A DNA stretch of 64,000 nucleotides from Haliotispira sp965263485 (GCA_965263485.1 CBDHHO010000004.1:1364001-1428000), one strand, 5' to 3'. Shown: positions 18,712-27,716, numbered from the stretch's first letter. Numbers and translations are program-made. The notes: a model not told the origin generated them from the sequence alone.

Positions 18712-20235
18712 TCGGCTGCCGGGTATTGGCAAAGAGGGGATCAGGGCCCAAGTTGATACTGGGCCACTTGCCCGCGTGAAACGCCCACTGACCCGGCTCC
18801 GAGCCAAAATCAAGGTCCGAAAAATCCGCTTGCGTGGTGCCGGGACCGATCGTGATCTCCGTTCCGTCATTTCCGCTTGTGCTCCCCGAGATGCCGACCA
18901 ATTCGCGTTCTCCGGGCTTTCCGGAGCTGTAACCGGCAATATCCCCTCTGAGCGTCTTAGTGCACACAGACGGGAATCGTTTCAGAATATTTGCAGTGAA
19001 ATTCGAACAAGTGCTTCCCGCCACAAGAAAGCCATATGTTTTATCGCTAAAACCGTTCTTCTTTAAGGTACCGCGCATATAGCCCCTAGTAAATGCAGTA
19101 TTGGTATGGTTTAAGCCCGTTAAACCACCGACATTTCCGTTTCCGGTAATCGTACCCCTGTAGAAACCGACAACTTTGCCCTCATCTCCCAGCTGGCCCA
19201 CCAGGCCGCCGGCACGGTTTAACGTGGCAGTAAGTTCACCCGTAGCATATCCGAAGATCTCCGGAGCTTCCTTGCCTACGGTGTTCCCCGTCTCCGGAAA
19301 TCCCGGAAAAAAGACTGCTGTGCCGCCGAGCAGGCCCCCGATACGAACCTCTCCGGAAGCCCGTAAATCAGTACTATACCCTACGATCTTTCCGTCTGTC
19401 CAACCGACCAGTCCGCCGACAAAATTCTTGCCGGATACGATCAGGTTTTGAGTATATCCCGTTACATTCCCGAAGCTCGAACCGACCAGACCGCCGACAA
19501 AATCTTTACCAACGGATACTTCGAGATCCTTGGCATATCCTGTTACGGCTCCGGAACTCCAGCCGACCAGTCCGCCGGTACTTTCCCCTGTACTTTTTAC
19601 GACATTGTTTGGAGAGTTGCCAAGCACGGCCCCACTGACACTGCCGTTGCGGCTGCTGCCCACAATGGCGCCCACATACTCAGCTCCCTGAATATTGACA
19701 TTGTTCAGGCGGACATTTGAGATTGTGGCATCTTCGCTCCGCCCAAACAGGCCAACATAGCTTTCATCGGGGCGTTGAATGAAAAGATTGCGAATCGTGT
19801 GTCCGTTGCCGTCAAATTTCCCTGTAAAGGGGGTTCCTTGGAAATCGCTCTGCGTTTTGTTTGTATCGCAGCCGACGGGTTCAAAGCCTTCTGCCGGAAA
19901 CCCCTCTGTTCCGGGCGCGGGGAACGTGATGTCGCTGACCAGGTAGTAGTCTCCGGCGAGGTTTTCCCGCATTTTCTGCAGCCCCTGCCATGTGCGTATG
20001 AGAACACCACTTCTGGGAGGAGCTTCGGCTATGGGAGGAGAATCGGAAGAAGATTCGGGCGGGTCGCAGGCGACCCATAAAATCAGGGAGCAGACAAATA
20101 AAAGGATAAATGGGCGTAAAATACCGGCAGAGAAATAATTTCCTCTGCTATATGGGTTTAATTTTTTCGATGAGCGATGAGCGATGAGCGATGAGCGATG
20201 AGCGATGAGCGAATTTTACTGAACTTGTGTTCCAT
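18701..20235 (-). CDS. Phase-variable GLUG-repeat surface lipoprotein (frame OFF here)
   Basis: Predicted surface lipoprotein of 514 residues when in frame. Translation should start at the ATG at 20235, 8 bp after an AAGGAG site. As assembled, the frame runs through six GATGAGC (GCTCATC in sense) heptamers at 20169-20210 and stops after 25 codons at 20158. One more or two fewer heptamers would join it to the long frame: KKLNPYSRGNYFSAGILRPF, a hydrophobic stretch and lipobox LILWVAC-D. There is no other in-frame ATG before 19972, which lies after the lipobox. The mature part has five or six GLUG-type repeats (GGLVGWSSG, GGLVGSSFG, GGLVGWTDG, GGLLGG, GGLVGQ, GGLTGL), typical of adhesin-like beta-solenoid proteins. 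Its stop codon comes from a MITE end. A sequencing error in the repeat count cannot be excluded. Confidence 0.75.
20169..20210 (-). repeat. Heptanucleotide repeat, six GCTCATC units (sense)
   Basis: Six perfect 7-bp units lie nine codons after the ATG of the GLUG lipoprotein. A 7-bp unit is not a multiple of three, so changes in number switch the reading frame. Six units give OFF; seven or four give ON. Confidence 0.95.
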
Positions 20236-20420
20236 AGTGCAATACTCCTTGGTATTATTATGCAAAATAATGCATAAAGATGATGTTCCGGCCAAGGTCG
20301 GAATGGTTTTAATAAAAGATAAAATGGGGTTATGAAATGGCTTGTTCTTCTTAAGAATATACGATTTCCCCGCGGAGGGCAAGAGAAATTGCAGGAAAAT
20401 CCCTAAAAATTTGCTTTTTC
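20236..20420 (-). promoter_or_regulatory. Conserved upstream module of lipoprotein cassette, copy A
   Basis: About 180 bp nearly identical to 38240-38430 and to 63895-64000. It contains TTGCCC followed about 15 bp later by TATATT, a TTGGCC-N17-CATTAT pair and a small dyad TGCATTATTTTGCATAAT just upstream of the AAGGAG site. Either hexamer pair could be the promoter. Conservation stops near 20420. Confidence 0.6.
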
Positions 20421-20725
20421 TGGGAAGGCGGCCCTTCACAACTGCGCTGCCTGAGTGCCGCGGAATTTCTCCATAATAAGAGGAACGAAGGGCGGAGATG
20501 AAAGGTGTAGCGGAGGCCAAACCAGCAAGCCCCTAAAGGGCTGTCTTTTCTACACAAGTACAAAAATCCTAAATAATCGATATTTCCATTGAACATATAT
20601 AATAATATCATTTTTATGTGGAATGGGAAGGGAATAGCAACGATTGAGAGGTTATACAAATGGCATCCACCCAAATTATTCCGAATATCCATACATGGGC
20701 TATCCAAGTTTTTAAATACCCTAAA
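20421..20725. other. Intergenic region without recognisable gene
   Basis: No convincing gene on either strand. The region is AT-rich from 20560 to 20720. An apparent 131-codon minus-strand ORF crosses the lipoprotein upstream module and a MITE end and is not credible. Confidence 0.5.
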
Positions 20726-20943
20726 GGGAACCTCTAAAAATTCCATTCTACGCTCTTGCTCGCTCTTTTGAAACGAATAGCTTCGTCAGCAAAGCCTTAC
20801 CATACAGCAAAATATGCCTCGACTTCACTTCCTCGCTATCGACAAAATCTCGCTGATTCAGCATCAAAACGCGGTACAATCGCTGCGGGAAAGCAGAGCG
20901 ATTGTACAATTCTCGCGAAGCGATACCATTTTTAGAGGTCCCC
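20726..20943. mobile_element. Hairpin MITE, long variant
   Basis: Left end GGGAACCTCTAAAAATTCC, right end TTTTTAGAGGTCCCC, flanked by TAAA on both sides. The apex is CCATACAGCAAAATATGCC. The right half carries the variant ending GCGAAGCGATACC. Confidence 0.8.
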
Positions 20944-20947
20944 TAAA

Positions 20948-21077
20948 GGGAACCTCCAAAAATTCCAATTTTGCGATTGAAGCGGCGATCTTGTTGCCGC
21001 ATAAAGGGTTCTGCCTTGCGGCAGGATTTGTAGCGAATGGCCTCCTTTGATGTGCCGTTCGCTTTTTAGAGCTTCCC
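20948..21077. mobile_element. Hairpin MITE joined head-to-tail with the preceding copy
   Basis: It begins GGGAACCTCCAAAAATTCC four bases (TAAA) after the previous element and ends GCTTTTTAGAGCTTCCC. It carries a shortened interior including the GGTTCTGCCTTGCGGCAGG hairpin module also seen at 27132. Confidence 0.7.
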
Positions 21078-21153
21078 TTGTTCAATTGCCGCTTCCCAGT
21101 ACAATCTTCCACAACCTTTGGGGCATGAGAAGTTGGGCGGGGAGCTGACTCAT

Positions 21154-22191
21154 ATGACAGACAGCAAGATCAGACGACTGTTCCATCAGTTGATTCAGAG
21201 CAAGCTGCGCGCCGGCCTAGCTTGGCTGAATCAAACGGTGACGATTATTCTTGTTCCCAGTACCCACAGCCATTCCATCACCGTCAAATTTCGCCCGCTT
21301 TGGTCCGTTCTAATACTCATCGCGCTGACCGGAGTCGGGGTCACTAGTGCGGTAGTGCTTTCTAATAGCACTACCGCACGCTTGGCCAAGGCCTCCTTGG
21401 CCGGAGAGCTTGAAAACAGTCGTCAGGCCCTTGATGATGTACACTCACAAGTGGAAAATATGGTGGCCCTGATGGATCAATTCCAAAGCACCATCTCTCT
21501 ATTTGACTCCAAATCCCAGGACCCCGGTCTGGGCACCGACCACAGTGCTCAGGATTTCATCGACATTACTTCTGCTGTGGGTATGATGGGCTCTAGCAAC
21601 ATGAGCGACATTGAGCGTCTGAAATTGCTTAATTCCTCATTGGAAAGTTCAATGTCTCCCCTCAAAGAGTCGCTGAGCCTGCTGGCCAATCAGCAACGCC
21701 TGCTGCGCGAATTGCCCACCCGCTGGCCGGTCAAAAACCACAACCAGGCGCGCATTTCTTTTCTGTTCGGTCCCAATCTGGACCCAATCAATCGCAGACG
21801 CTGGTACTTACACCGGGGCTTGGATATTGCCGGGTCTCCCGGTACTCCGCTGGTCGCTGCTGCGGGGGGCAAGGTGGTCGAAGTTGACTACAGCCCGTCA
21901 GGTTACGGCAACTATGTCATCATTAAGCATAAGTACGGAATTTATACTCTTTATGCCCACCAGCAAAGAGTTTTCGTGCGCGTGGGAGACATCGTTTCCC
22001 AAGGTGACAACATTGGCTTGATGGGGGCCACAGGCCGGGTAACCGGGCCTCACGTCCACTTCGAAATCCGCATTGGCTCACAGATTGTCGATCCCATTGT
22101 CTATCTGCGCATGGCAGATGTCAATCGCAAGGAAATTGATACATTCTTTGATCGCAATCACAGGGTCAGCTACAGAGGTGGTAGGGACTGA
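21154..22191 (+). CDS. M23 (LytM-type) peptidoglycan endopeptidase, membrane-anchored
   Basis: Cell-wall hydrolase of about 345 residues. One transmembrane segment (WSVLILIALTGVGVTSAVVL) near residue 40 is followed by a probable coiled coil and then the LytM domain. The zinc motifs are HRGLDIAG (H and D) and HVHFEIR (HxH), with GNYVIIKH and YAHQ in between; all ligands are present. The ATG at 21154 is chosen over the TTG at 21118 because GGGGAG precedes it by about 9 bp. The stop overlaps the bactofilin ATG by one base (TGATG). M23-bactofilin pairs shape the cell in several bacteria, including spirochaetes, where the bactofilin is thought to position the hydrolase. Confidence 0.9.
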   Translation: MTDSKIRRLFHQLIQSKLRAGLAWLNQTVTIILVPSTHSHSITVKFRPLWSVLILIALTGVGVTSAVVLSNSTTARLAKASLAGELENSRQALDDVHSQVENMVALMDQFQSTISLFDSKSQDPGLGTDHSAQDFIDITSAVGMMGSSNMSDIERLKLLNSSLESSMSPLKESLSLLANQQRLLRELPTRWPVKNHNQARISFLFGPNLDPINRRRWYLHRGLDIAGSPGTPLVAAAGGKVVEVDYSPSGYGNYVIIKHKYGIYTLYAHQQRVFVRVGDIVSQGDNIGLMGATGRVTGPHVHFEIRIGSQIVDPIVYLRMADVNRKEIDTFFDRNHRVSYRGGRD

Positions 22192-22808
22192 TGTCAGACA
22201 TCGAAAATCAGCAGCGGGGACGCTATAATTCTTCCAGCTTTTCGATCATCAGCGAAGATGCGGTTTATCGGGGCGATGTGGAATTTGAAGGTGTATTGCA
22301 CATCAACGGCGATTTCTACGGCAAGATTCAAGGCAATGGCGACCTGGGCGTGGGGCTCACGGGCCGGGTTCGTTCGGTAATCCGCGTCAACAATGCGGTC
22401 ATCAGCGGCTTGGTCTGTGGTGATTTGTTTGCCCAAGGACGGGTCGGCATCAAATCTTCGGCCATTGTAGTTGGCGATATTCGGGCATCCTCTCTGGTTG
22501 TCGAAGAGGGCTCTATCTTACATGGCAAACTGGAAGTTCTGGATTCGGAAAAACAGCGCAAAATTACCAAGCCTGCTCTGTCGGCTTACCGCAAGAACAA
22601 AACCGGGGAGTCGAGTCCGGCAATAGGCTCTGCTCTCAAGAGCAGTCAGAAGAGCGACAAACAGCCTGCGACACAAAACCAGAAAACCCCGCACAGTAAT
22701 AACAACGCGGCAGCAGAATCGCCTGAATCCGACAAATCCGCAAAAACCGGGGCTACCGAAGCGGAGCAGGAAACCCCACGCAAGAGTAAGTACTCGGTCT
22801 GGAATTGA
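22191..22808 (+). CDS. Bactofilin-family cytoskeletal protein
   Basis: Polymer-forming beta-helical cytoskeletal protein of 205 residues. The bactofilin domain spans about residues 18-115, with the family pattern YRGDVEFEGVLHINGDFYGKI and repeated short beta units (GLVCGDLFAQGRVGIKSSAI, VVGDIRASSL). The C-terminal 85 residues are low-complexity, rich in Ser, Lys, Gln and Asn, and probably unstructured. It is translationally coupled to the upstream M23 peptidase, which suggests joint action in cell-shape control. Confidence 0.9.
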   Translation: MSDIENQQRGRYNSSSFSIISEDAVYRGDVEFEGVLHINGDFYGKIQGNGDLGVGLTGRVRSVIRVNNAVISGLVCGDLFAQGRVGIKSSAIVVGDIRASSLVVEEGSILHGKLEVLDSEKQRKITKPALSAYRKNKTGESSPAIGSALKSSQKSDKQPATQNQKTPHSNNNAAAESPESDKSAKTGATEAEQETPRKSKYSVWN

Positions 22809-22820
22809 GGCGTGGTCTAA

Positions 22821-22893
22821 GGGAACCTCTAAAATGGTATCGCTTCGCGAGTATTGTGCTATTGCCCTGCTTCGCCTCGGCAATAGCACCGCG
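22821..22893. mobile_element. Left part of a hairpin MITE
   Basis: It starts GGGAACCTCTAAAATGG and continues into the module GCTTCGCGAGTATTGTGC also found at 45867-45920. No right end is present; the yaaR-like gene begins directly after it. Confidence 0.65.
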
Positions 22894-22913
22894 TGAGGAA
22901 CGCCGGTAAGCCA

Positions 22914-23405
22914 ATGGCCGCAAAGTTACAGAACCTCGACTCTAATATTTCCAGTGCGGGTCTGCTGCAAGCCGGCAAACAGCACAAAAAAAACAAAGCC
23001 GAAAGACCAGACGGTTCCCGTTTCTCGCACCTGCTCAAAAAGGAGCAGACAACGGCGACAGTCCGGAACTGCAACCCCCAGGAAATCCTGCGAGACTACT
23101 TGGAGCGGATCTCTGAGACGGGAGAGAGACTGCAAAAAGCCCCTACTCCCAGTGTGTTGAAAGAATACCGCCGTTTGATTCAGGGCTTTCTCGAGCAGAG
23201 TACCCGTGAGCTCTACCAGATTGATGAAGATTTGGGACGTCTGAACTTTAGTACCGGCCAGCGCAAGAAATACTCGCTGATCCGGGTAATCGATCAGAAA
23301 TTGGAAGAACTGGTGAAAGTGGTACTGCGTGAACAGGATGCCAACCTGGGCATTCTGCAACGCATTGAAGAAATCAAGGGCCTGCTGATCGATCTGCTCT
23401 CCTAG
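22914..23405 (+). CDS. YaaR-family protein (DUF327)
   Basis: Small helical protein of 163 residues matching the YaaR/DUF327 family of spirochaetes and Firmicutes, whose function is unknown. The core is FLEQSTRELYQIDEDLG, then RKKYSLIRVIDQKLEELVK, then a C-terminal helix DANLGILQRIEEIKGLLIDLL. The ATG at 22914 is preferred; an in-frame GTG at 22893 lies at the MITE edge. A conserved-looking internal LLQAGKQHKKNK stretch is basic. It follows the bactofilin gene but is separated by a MITE fragment. It converges on the next gene. Confidence 0.75.
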   Translation: MAAKLQNLDSNISSAGLLQAGKQHKKNKAERPDGSRFSHLLKKEQTTATVRNCNPQEILRDYLERISETGERLQKAPTPSVLKEYRRLIQGFLEQSTRELYQIDEDLGRLNFSTGQRKKYSLIRVIDQKLEELVKVVLREQDANLGILQRIEEIKGLLIDLLS

Positions 23406-23450
23406 CGGGAGCTCCAAGGAAACCCTGGAAGGCACCCGATTCGGGACGCG

Positions 23451-24647
23451 CTACTCTGCGCCGAGTTCGAAGCCCAGATGGACCCAGCTCCCTCCGGCAT
23501 AAGAATCGAGCAGGGGCTGGTAGCGCGAGCTGCCATATTTGGTAGTCAGGCGACTCAGATTGCTGCGCGCCGATGATGGCGGACTGATGATTTCCATACG
23601 AGACCCTTTGGGAGTTTTGCCCACGTAATAATCAAACGGCATAGGCAGGGTATCCCTGCCTATGCCGACGATGATCGGCAGGCTCAGAGCACTTTGCCCG
23701 TCAAATGCTTTGCGTTCCAACGTGATATTCAAGTCTTCTCCGGGCTGTGGCAGGTCTCCCTGCCCCTCCTCTACCATGCGATAGTAGTATCCAAACTCAT
23801 CGCGCTGCCAATCCTCATGCTGTTTGAGCAGAGCGTCCACCTGCGGCCAGGTGGATCGGGTATAGTCTTCCCAGCGCCGTTCTAGGTTCTCCCGGTATGC
23901 TTCTCTGTTCTGGGCTAAGCTCGCCAGGAAGTTCTGGGCGGCATCGCTCTTGGCTTCCAAACCCAGCAGCCTGAAACCCTGCCGAGCCGGGATCTGGACG
24001 GTTGGCTGGCTTTGCCCTTCAAGCTGATCGGCAAAAAATACCAGGTTGTTCTGGTCGCGCGCACCTGTTTCTCGGTCTTTGTCGGTATGGGTCAGCACCA
24101 AGATATCGCCTCGCAGTATGCTACCGCTGCGCCAGAACGCCAGCCCTCCTTGCGGATGAGCAAGAGAACGCATGTCGGGCAGGCTGTAGATGCCACTGGA
24201 GTCGGGCAGACTGATGAAGGCATGGCCATAGACTCCCTGGTTCTGCGAACGATATTGCACTTGCTGATACAGCTCCTGTTCCTGCCGGGCGAAGTAGAGG
24301 AAGGCAGCTACCAGGATTGGATATTCCCGGTAGCGCAAGGCGTAGGTCGCAGCGGCACTGCTCTGACACTCACAGTCTTCGGAAACAGTTTCCGGGAACT
24401 CAGGCAACGGGGCAGCTTGGCCAAATCCGGTGTACAAAATTAAATCTGAGGAAGGAGGATGGCTCTGTTCTGGTGCTTCGTCTGTCGCAGCCACTTCGTT
24501 GCCATTGATCTCGACTGAATGATCTGCGGCACTTTGGGCGCGCAGCGCGGGGCTGAAAAGGCTGGTTGCCAACAACAGGGACGCACTCAACAGCAAAATA
24601 TTGTAAAGGTTCCAGTCTCTGGTGCTCCGTAGCGTTTGTCGCTGCAT
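23451..24647 (-). CDS. Secreted uncharacterised protein
   Basis: Not recognised. The product has 398 residues. An N-terminal signal peptide is clear (LLLSASLLLATSLFSPALRAQSA), with probable cleavage after ALRAQ or nearby. The mature protein is acidic, with a CEC pair at about residue 92 and no obvious domain. A segment GHAFISLPDSSGIYSLPDMR may be beta-structured, and the C-terminus GSWVHLGFELG is beta-like. It is monocistronic; its upstream region holds a MITE fragment (24694-24778). Periplasmic or envelope localisation is inferred. Confidence 0.65.
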   Translation of the reverse strand: MQRQTLRSTRDWNLYNILLLSASLLLATSLFSPALRAQSAADHSVEINGNEVAATDEAPEQSHPPSSDLILYTGFGQAAPLPEFPETVSEDCECQSSAAATYALRYREYPILVAAFLYFARQEQELYQQVQYRSQNQGVYGHAFISLPDSSGIYSLPDMRSLAHPQGGLAFWRSGSILRGDILVLTHTDKDRETGARDQNNLVFFADQLEGQSQPTVQIPARQGFRLLGLEAKSDAAQNFLASLAQNREAYRENLERRWEDYTRSTWPQVDALLKQHEDWQRDEFGYYYRMVEEGQGDLPQPGEDLNITLERKAFDGQSALSLPIIVGIGRDTLPMPFDYYVGKTPKGSRMEIISPPSSARSNLSRLTTKYGSSRYQPLLDSYAGGSWVHLGFELGAE

Positions 24648-24693
24648 GTATTCTCTTCCTTATCTTTGGTTCTAGTCTGCGCAGCCGTCTCAG

Positions 24694-24778
24694 AAATTTT
24701 GCGGAGAAGTACCAAACTTCTTCGTTATCGGCAAAATCTCGCTTACTGAACATCAAAAGCGAGTTTTTAGAGGTGCCC
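24694..24778. mobile_element. Right part of a hairpin MITE
   Basis: Ends in GCGAGTTTTTAGAGGTGCCC and includes the TTCGTTATCGGCAAAATCTC module shared with full elements. The left inverted repeat is missing. Confidence 0.65.
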
Positions 24779-24923
24779 TTAAGATTTTAAGTGTCACAGC
24801 ACTCTTCGACCAGATATTTGCCCCACTTTCGCCGGAACTTTGTCATTTCCCGTAAAATGCCGCCAGGGTCGACCGTCCTTTTGCGAGCTGGCGCAGCATC
24901 TTTCTGTGGTGGCAAATTTTCCC

Positions 24924-25850
24924 TTAGAAATGCTCTGCCAGAGGTTTCCTGCGATTTCTTTCTGTTCTGTGCCTGGCGCTTTCGGGTATCTGTTTTGTTG
25001 CCGCGCTGCGGGAACAAAACAGATACTTCCCACTACCCAGAACCAGATAAATCGCAGCCAGAACGACAATAATGAAGCTACTGGGAGTCATATTGATTTC
25101 GATGCTGATCAAGAGGCCCAGCCACGAACTGAACAGCAAAACAGCACAAGAATATACCATCATTTGCCAAAAACTCTTGGCAAACAGGTTGGCGATGGCA
25201 CCGGGGATGCTGAACAGACCCAGGGTCAGCAAAATCCCCACTGCGGAAATCACTGCGATAATCGAATACGAAATCAGCAAATAGAAGATAAAAGAGTAGA
25301 GCTGAACAGCCATGCCCCGACTCTTGGCAAATTCCTTGTCGAAGATAAACAGCTGGTGGTAACGCCAAGGCAATATCAATACCAAAAATACCACAATGTT
25401 GAGAATACCCAGCTCCCAGAGTTCTGAATCCTGCACGATCAGGATGTTGCCCCACAGATAGCTGTGCAAACTGACACCTCCCGGGACCGTCTGCAACAAC
25501 AAAATGCCAACTGCCATACCGGTACTCCAGATGACATTGAGCAGGGTGTCGATACGGACACTCGGCTGCGACTCGGCCAGAAACAAAATAACAGCAGCAG
25601 CCAGCGAGACCAACAACATGCCCAAAGATGGCGTGAAGGCCTCCCAGCCCCAATGGTAGGTCGCATACTTAGCCATTCCCAGACCCAGCAGGGAGGCATG
25701 TGCAATGGTGCCGATACTGGCGTTGTAGTTCTTCAGACTGACGTAGACGCCGATGGTGCCAAAGCTGGGAGCCGCCAATAACAGGAATAGAAAGGCGTAG
25801 AGCAGGGGGCGCCCCTCCGGAAGGAATAGGTACTGCCAGATATTGCTCAC
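24924..25850 (-). CDS. Metal ABC transporter permease (ZnuB/TroC type)
   Basis: Inner-membrane permease of the ABC-3 family for zinc or manganese uptake, 308 residues. About eight transmembrane segments are visible, starting LLYAFLFLLLAAPSFGTIGV and ending FIIVVLAAIYLVLG. Typical family stretches are GTIAHASLLGLG, a variant of the family AHAxxPG loop, and GLLISIE near the end. It overlaps the ATPase gene by four bases (ATGA). The last 30 residues (from KYLFCSRS) are basic and are encoded by a 41-bp hairpin and following sequence, so the natural C-terminus may have been replaced. No substrate-binding protein gene is nearby. Confidence 0.85.
   Translation of the reverse strand: MSNIWQYLFLPEGRPLLYAFLFLLLAAPSFGTIGVYVSLKNYNASIGTIAHASLLGLGMAKYATYHWGWEAFTPSLGMLLVSLAAAVILFLAESQPSVRIDTLLNVIWSTGMAVGILLLQTVPGGVSLHSYLWGNILIVQDSELWELGILNIVVFLVLILPWRYHQLFIFDKEFAKSRGMAVQLYSFIFYLLISYSIIAVISAVGILLTLGLFSIPGAIANLFAKSFWQMMVYSCAVLLFSSWLGLLISIEINMTPSSFIIVVLAAIYLVLGSGKYLFCSRSAATKQIPESARHRTERNRRKPLAEHF
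24986..25026. repeat. Perfect 14-bp inverted repeat in the 3' end of the permease gene
   Basis: Arms GTATCTGTTTTGTT and AACAAAACAGATAC enclose CCGC-gct-GCGG. It encodes the odd basic tail of the permease and may be an inserted hairpin or a terminator taken into the frame. Confidence 0.7.
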
Positions 25851-26695
25851 ACAAGCTCGCTTTGTCCGGACAGGCCCCAGTGACGGTACAATAGCAATAG
25901 AATATCCTCGCTCAAGAGGCCCCGCACATCGTGGCAGTGCGCACTGGTGCCGCGCTGCGGCAGAGCATCGGGAGACTGCGGGCTCTCTGCCGGGTCGGGC
26001 GGTACCAAGCAGAGTATATGCTCACAAATATGGGGTATCATACTGATGTCGTGTGAAATAAATAGAATCGTGTGTTTTTTCTTGAGTCGGTGGCAGATCT
26101 GTACAATTTCGCGTGCGGCATTCGGGTCCACCGAGGCAGTCGGTTCATCGAGGATCAGGATCGGAGACTGTGTAGCCAAGGCCCGCGCGATCAGGACGCG
26201 CTGCTTCTGTCCGCCGGAGAGCATCGAAAAACGCTCTTTGGCATACGCTTCCATTCCCACCTGGGAGAGTGCTTTCAGGCACAGTTTGGTACGCTGTCTG
26301 CTGCAGTGAGAGCATAACGTGCGCCAGAATGAATAGCTGAGGGCTCCCCCCTCGACCACGTCCAGCACCCGTATTGGCAGGCGAACATCAAACTGCAAGT
26401 GCTGGGGAACGTGGCCGATATACGAGCGGGCCGCTTGCTCCGCACCGCTTTGCGAAGTCCGGGAAATTCCGCTTGGTTTTCCGAGCTGCTTTCCCAGAAT
26501 CTGGATTGAACCTCGCTGAATCGTCTCAAGCCCGAGTAACAAGCGGATCAGGGTGGTCTTGCCGCTGCCGTTGGCCCCGATAATGACCCAGAAGTCACCA
26601 CATCTGACCTGCCAATCGAAAGCGGAAAATATAACCCGCTGACAGCCAGGGTACTGAAAAGAAAGATTTTCTATTTCAATGGCATTTTTAGTCAT
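25847..26695 (-). CDS. Metal ABC transporter ATP-binding protein (ZnuC type)
   Basis: ATPase subunit for the adjacent permease, 282 residues. All ABC motifs are intact: Walker A GANGSGKTT (about 36-44), a Q-loop region HVPQHLQ, signature LSGGQKQRV, Walker B ILILDEPTA and the switch histidine in LFISHD. The C-terminal 40 residues are rich in Pro, Ser and Gln. The stop overlaps the permease start by four bases, so the two are translationally coupled. Zinc or manganese is the likely substrate by family. Confidence 0.9.
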   Translation of the reverse strand: MTKNAIEIENLSFQYPGCQRVIFSAFDWQVRCGDFWVIIGANGSGKTTLIRLLLGLETIQRGSIQILGKQLGKPSGISRTSQSGAEQAARSYIGHVPQHLQFDVRLPIRVLDVVEGGALSYSFWRTLCSHCSRQRTKLCLKALSQVGMEAYAKERFSMLSGGQKQRVLIARALATQSPILILDEPTASVDPNAAREIVQICHRLKKKHTILFISHDISMIPHICEHILCLVPPDPAESPQSPDALPQRGTSAHCHDVRGLLSEDILLLLYRHWGLSGQSELV

Positions 26696-26709
26696 AAATC
26701 AAGTATTAT

Positions 26710-26789
26710 GAGGACCTCTAAAAATTTACCGTCTCACTATCCCGAAAAATCTCTGCAATTCACATCGGAAGCGAATTTTTAGGGTCCCC
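26710..26789. mobile_element. Short hairpin MITE (80 bp)
   Basis: Ends GAGGACCTCTAAAAATTTAC and GCGAATTTTTAGGGTCCCC, with a much reduced interior. It lies in the probable promoter region of the metal transporter genes. Confidence 0.7.
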
Positions 26790-27010
26790 TTTGGAATTAA
26801 CTCTCTTCCTTAAAAACAAAAATTATATTGATTGTAATTCGGTTGTTCAATGGGTAAAAATAATAGGTAAAAATAATAAAACAGTTGTTTATAAATATTA
26901 ATAAACCTGTTGCAAAAGAATATATATTAAGGAATTCACTGGAGGCCGTTCCCGGTCAAAAAGCGTTCAATAAGGCAGTGAGACCCTTGCAAGCTCTGCT
27001 TTTATCTTTA
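26790..27010. other. AT-rich intergenic region upstream of metal transporter
   Basis: Strongly AT-rich, with a near-direct repeat GGGTAAAAATAATA / GGTAAAAATAATAAAA (26855-26880). No gene is seen. It may carry the metal-transporter promoter, but no Zur-like palindrome could be identified. Confidence 0.4.
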
Positions 27011-27060
27011 GGACACCTCTAAAAATTCGCTCTTATTACGAAGCTATTTTCGAGCTTCCC
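27011..27060. mobile_element. Minimal hairpin MITE (about 50 bp)
   Basis: Left end GGACACCTCTAAAAATTCGC and right end TTTTCGAGCTTCCC with almost no interior. Confidence 0.55.
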
Positions 27061-27076
27061 GTAAACAGATTCTAAT

Positions 27077-27297
27077 GGGCACCTCTAAAAATTCCAATTC
27101 TGCGCTGAATCGCGATCTTGTTGCCGAATAAAGGTTCTGCCTTACGGCAGGATTTGTGAAGAATGGCCTGCTTCGCCCCGCCATTCTTCACCGTCAGCAA
27201 AGCCTTCCCATACAGCAAAGTATGCCTCGGCTTCACTTCCTCGCTATCGACAAAATCTCGCTGATTCAGCATCGAAAGCGAATTTTTAGAGGTGCCC
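27077..27297. mobile_element. Hairpin MITE, 221-bp variant
   Basis: Complete ends GGGCACCTCTAAAAATTCC and GCGAATTTTTAGAGGTGCCC, with TAAT duplications on both sides. The extra interior carries the GGTTCTGCCTTACGGCAGG module and an ATTCTTCAC inverted pair. The apex is CCATACAGCAAAGTATGCC. It is inserted in the end of a REP-like repeat (27300 onward). Confidence 0.85.
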
Positions 27298-27475
27298 TAA
27301 TACCAATCCGTAGAAGTAGAGTAGAAGTAGAGTATATGATGAATGTTTGTCACTCCCGTGAAAACGGGAGCCTATCTGGCAAATGCTCTATGCCGAAACT
27401 TCCGCTTTCACGGGGAATGAGGGGATCAATCGGAAAGAATGCCACTTTTACCGAATGGTATAAGGCAGGCCCCTT
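27298..27475. repeat. REP-like palindromic repeat
   Basis: Contains the perfect stem CTCCCGT-GAAA-ACGGGAG (about 27354-27371), the imperfect palindrome TGATGAATGTTTGTCA, and CCGCTTTCACGGGG (about 27401-27414). Related copies lie at 56790-56875, 57030-57085 and 59105-59165, in both orientations. Confidence 0.7.
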
Positions 27476-27635
27476 ACTTCCCAATGCCAGGCGCCTCCCT
27501 CAAAGGCTCTCAAGGCTCCGGCAGCCCGCAATATGGGAATCCCGGATTGACCGGGAGATTTCATCCCGATACGATTCAGCCGCTTCGGCTATCTTGTGGA
27601 ATCATTAGAATTTCCCCACGAGAATCCCGGTTTGC

Positions 27636-27716
27636 GCGAGAGTGGTGGAATTGGTAGACACGCCAGATTTAGGATCTGGTGCCTTTGGTGTAAGGGTTCG
27701 AGTCCCTTCTCTCGCA
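27636..27716 (+). tRNA. tRNA-Leu (anticodon TAG)
   Basis: 81-nt cloverleaf. Acceptor arm GCGAGAG pairs with CTCTCGC; the D-arm contains GGTAGACAC; anticodon stem CCAGA/TCTGG encloses loop TTTAGGA; there is a long variable arm (TGCCTTTGGTGT) as in class II tRNAs; and the T-arm is AGGGTTCGAGTCCCT. The discriminator is A. CCA is not encoded. Confidence 0.95.

Noticed and set aside
18976..20080. Plus-strand ORFs opposite the GLUG lipoprotein
   Set aside because: No domain or start signal; the minus strand has regular GLUG repeats.
20351..20746. 131-codon minus-strand ORF
   Set aside because: It runs from a MITE end through non-coding sequence into the lipoprotein upstream module; no homology pattern or start site.
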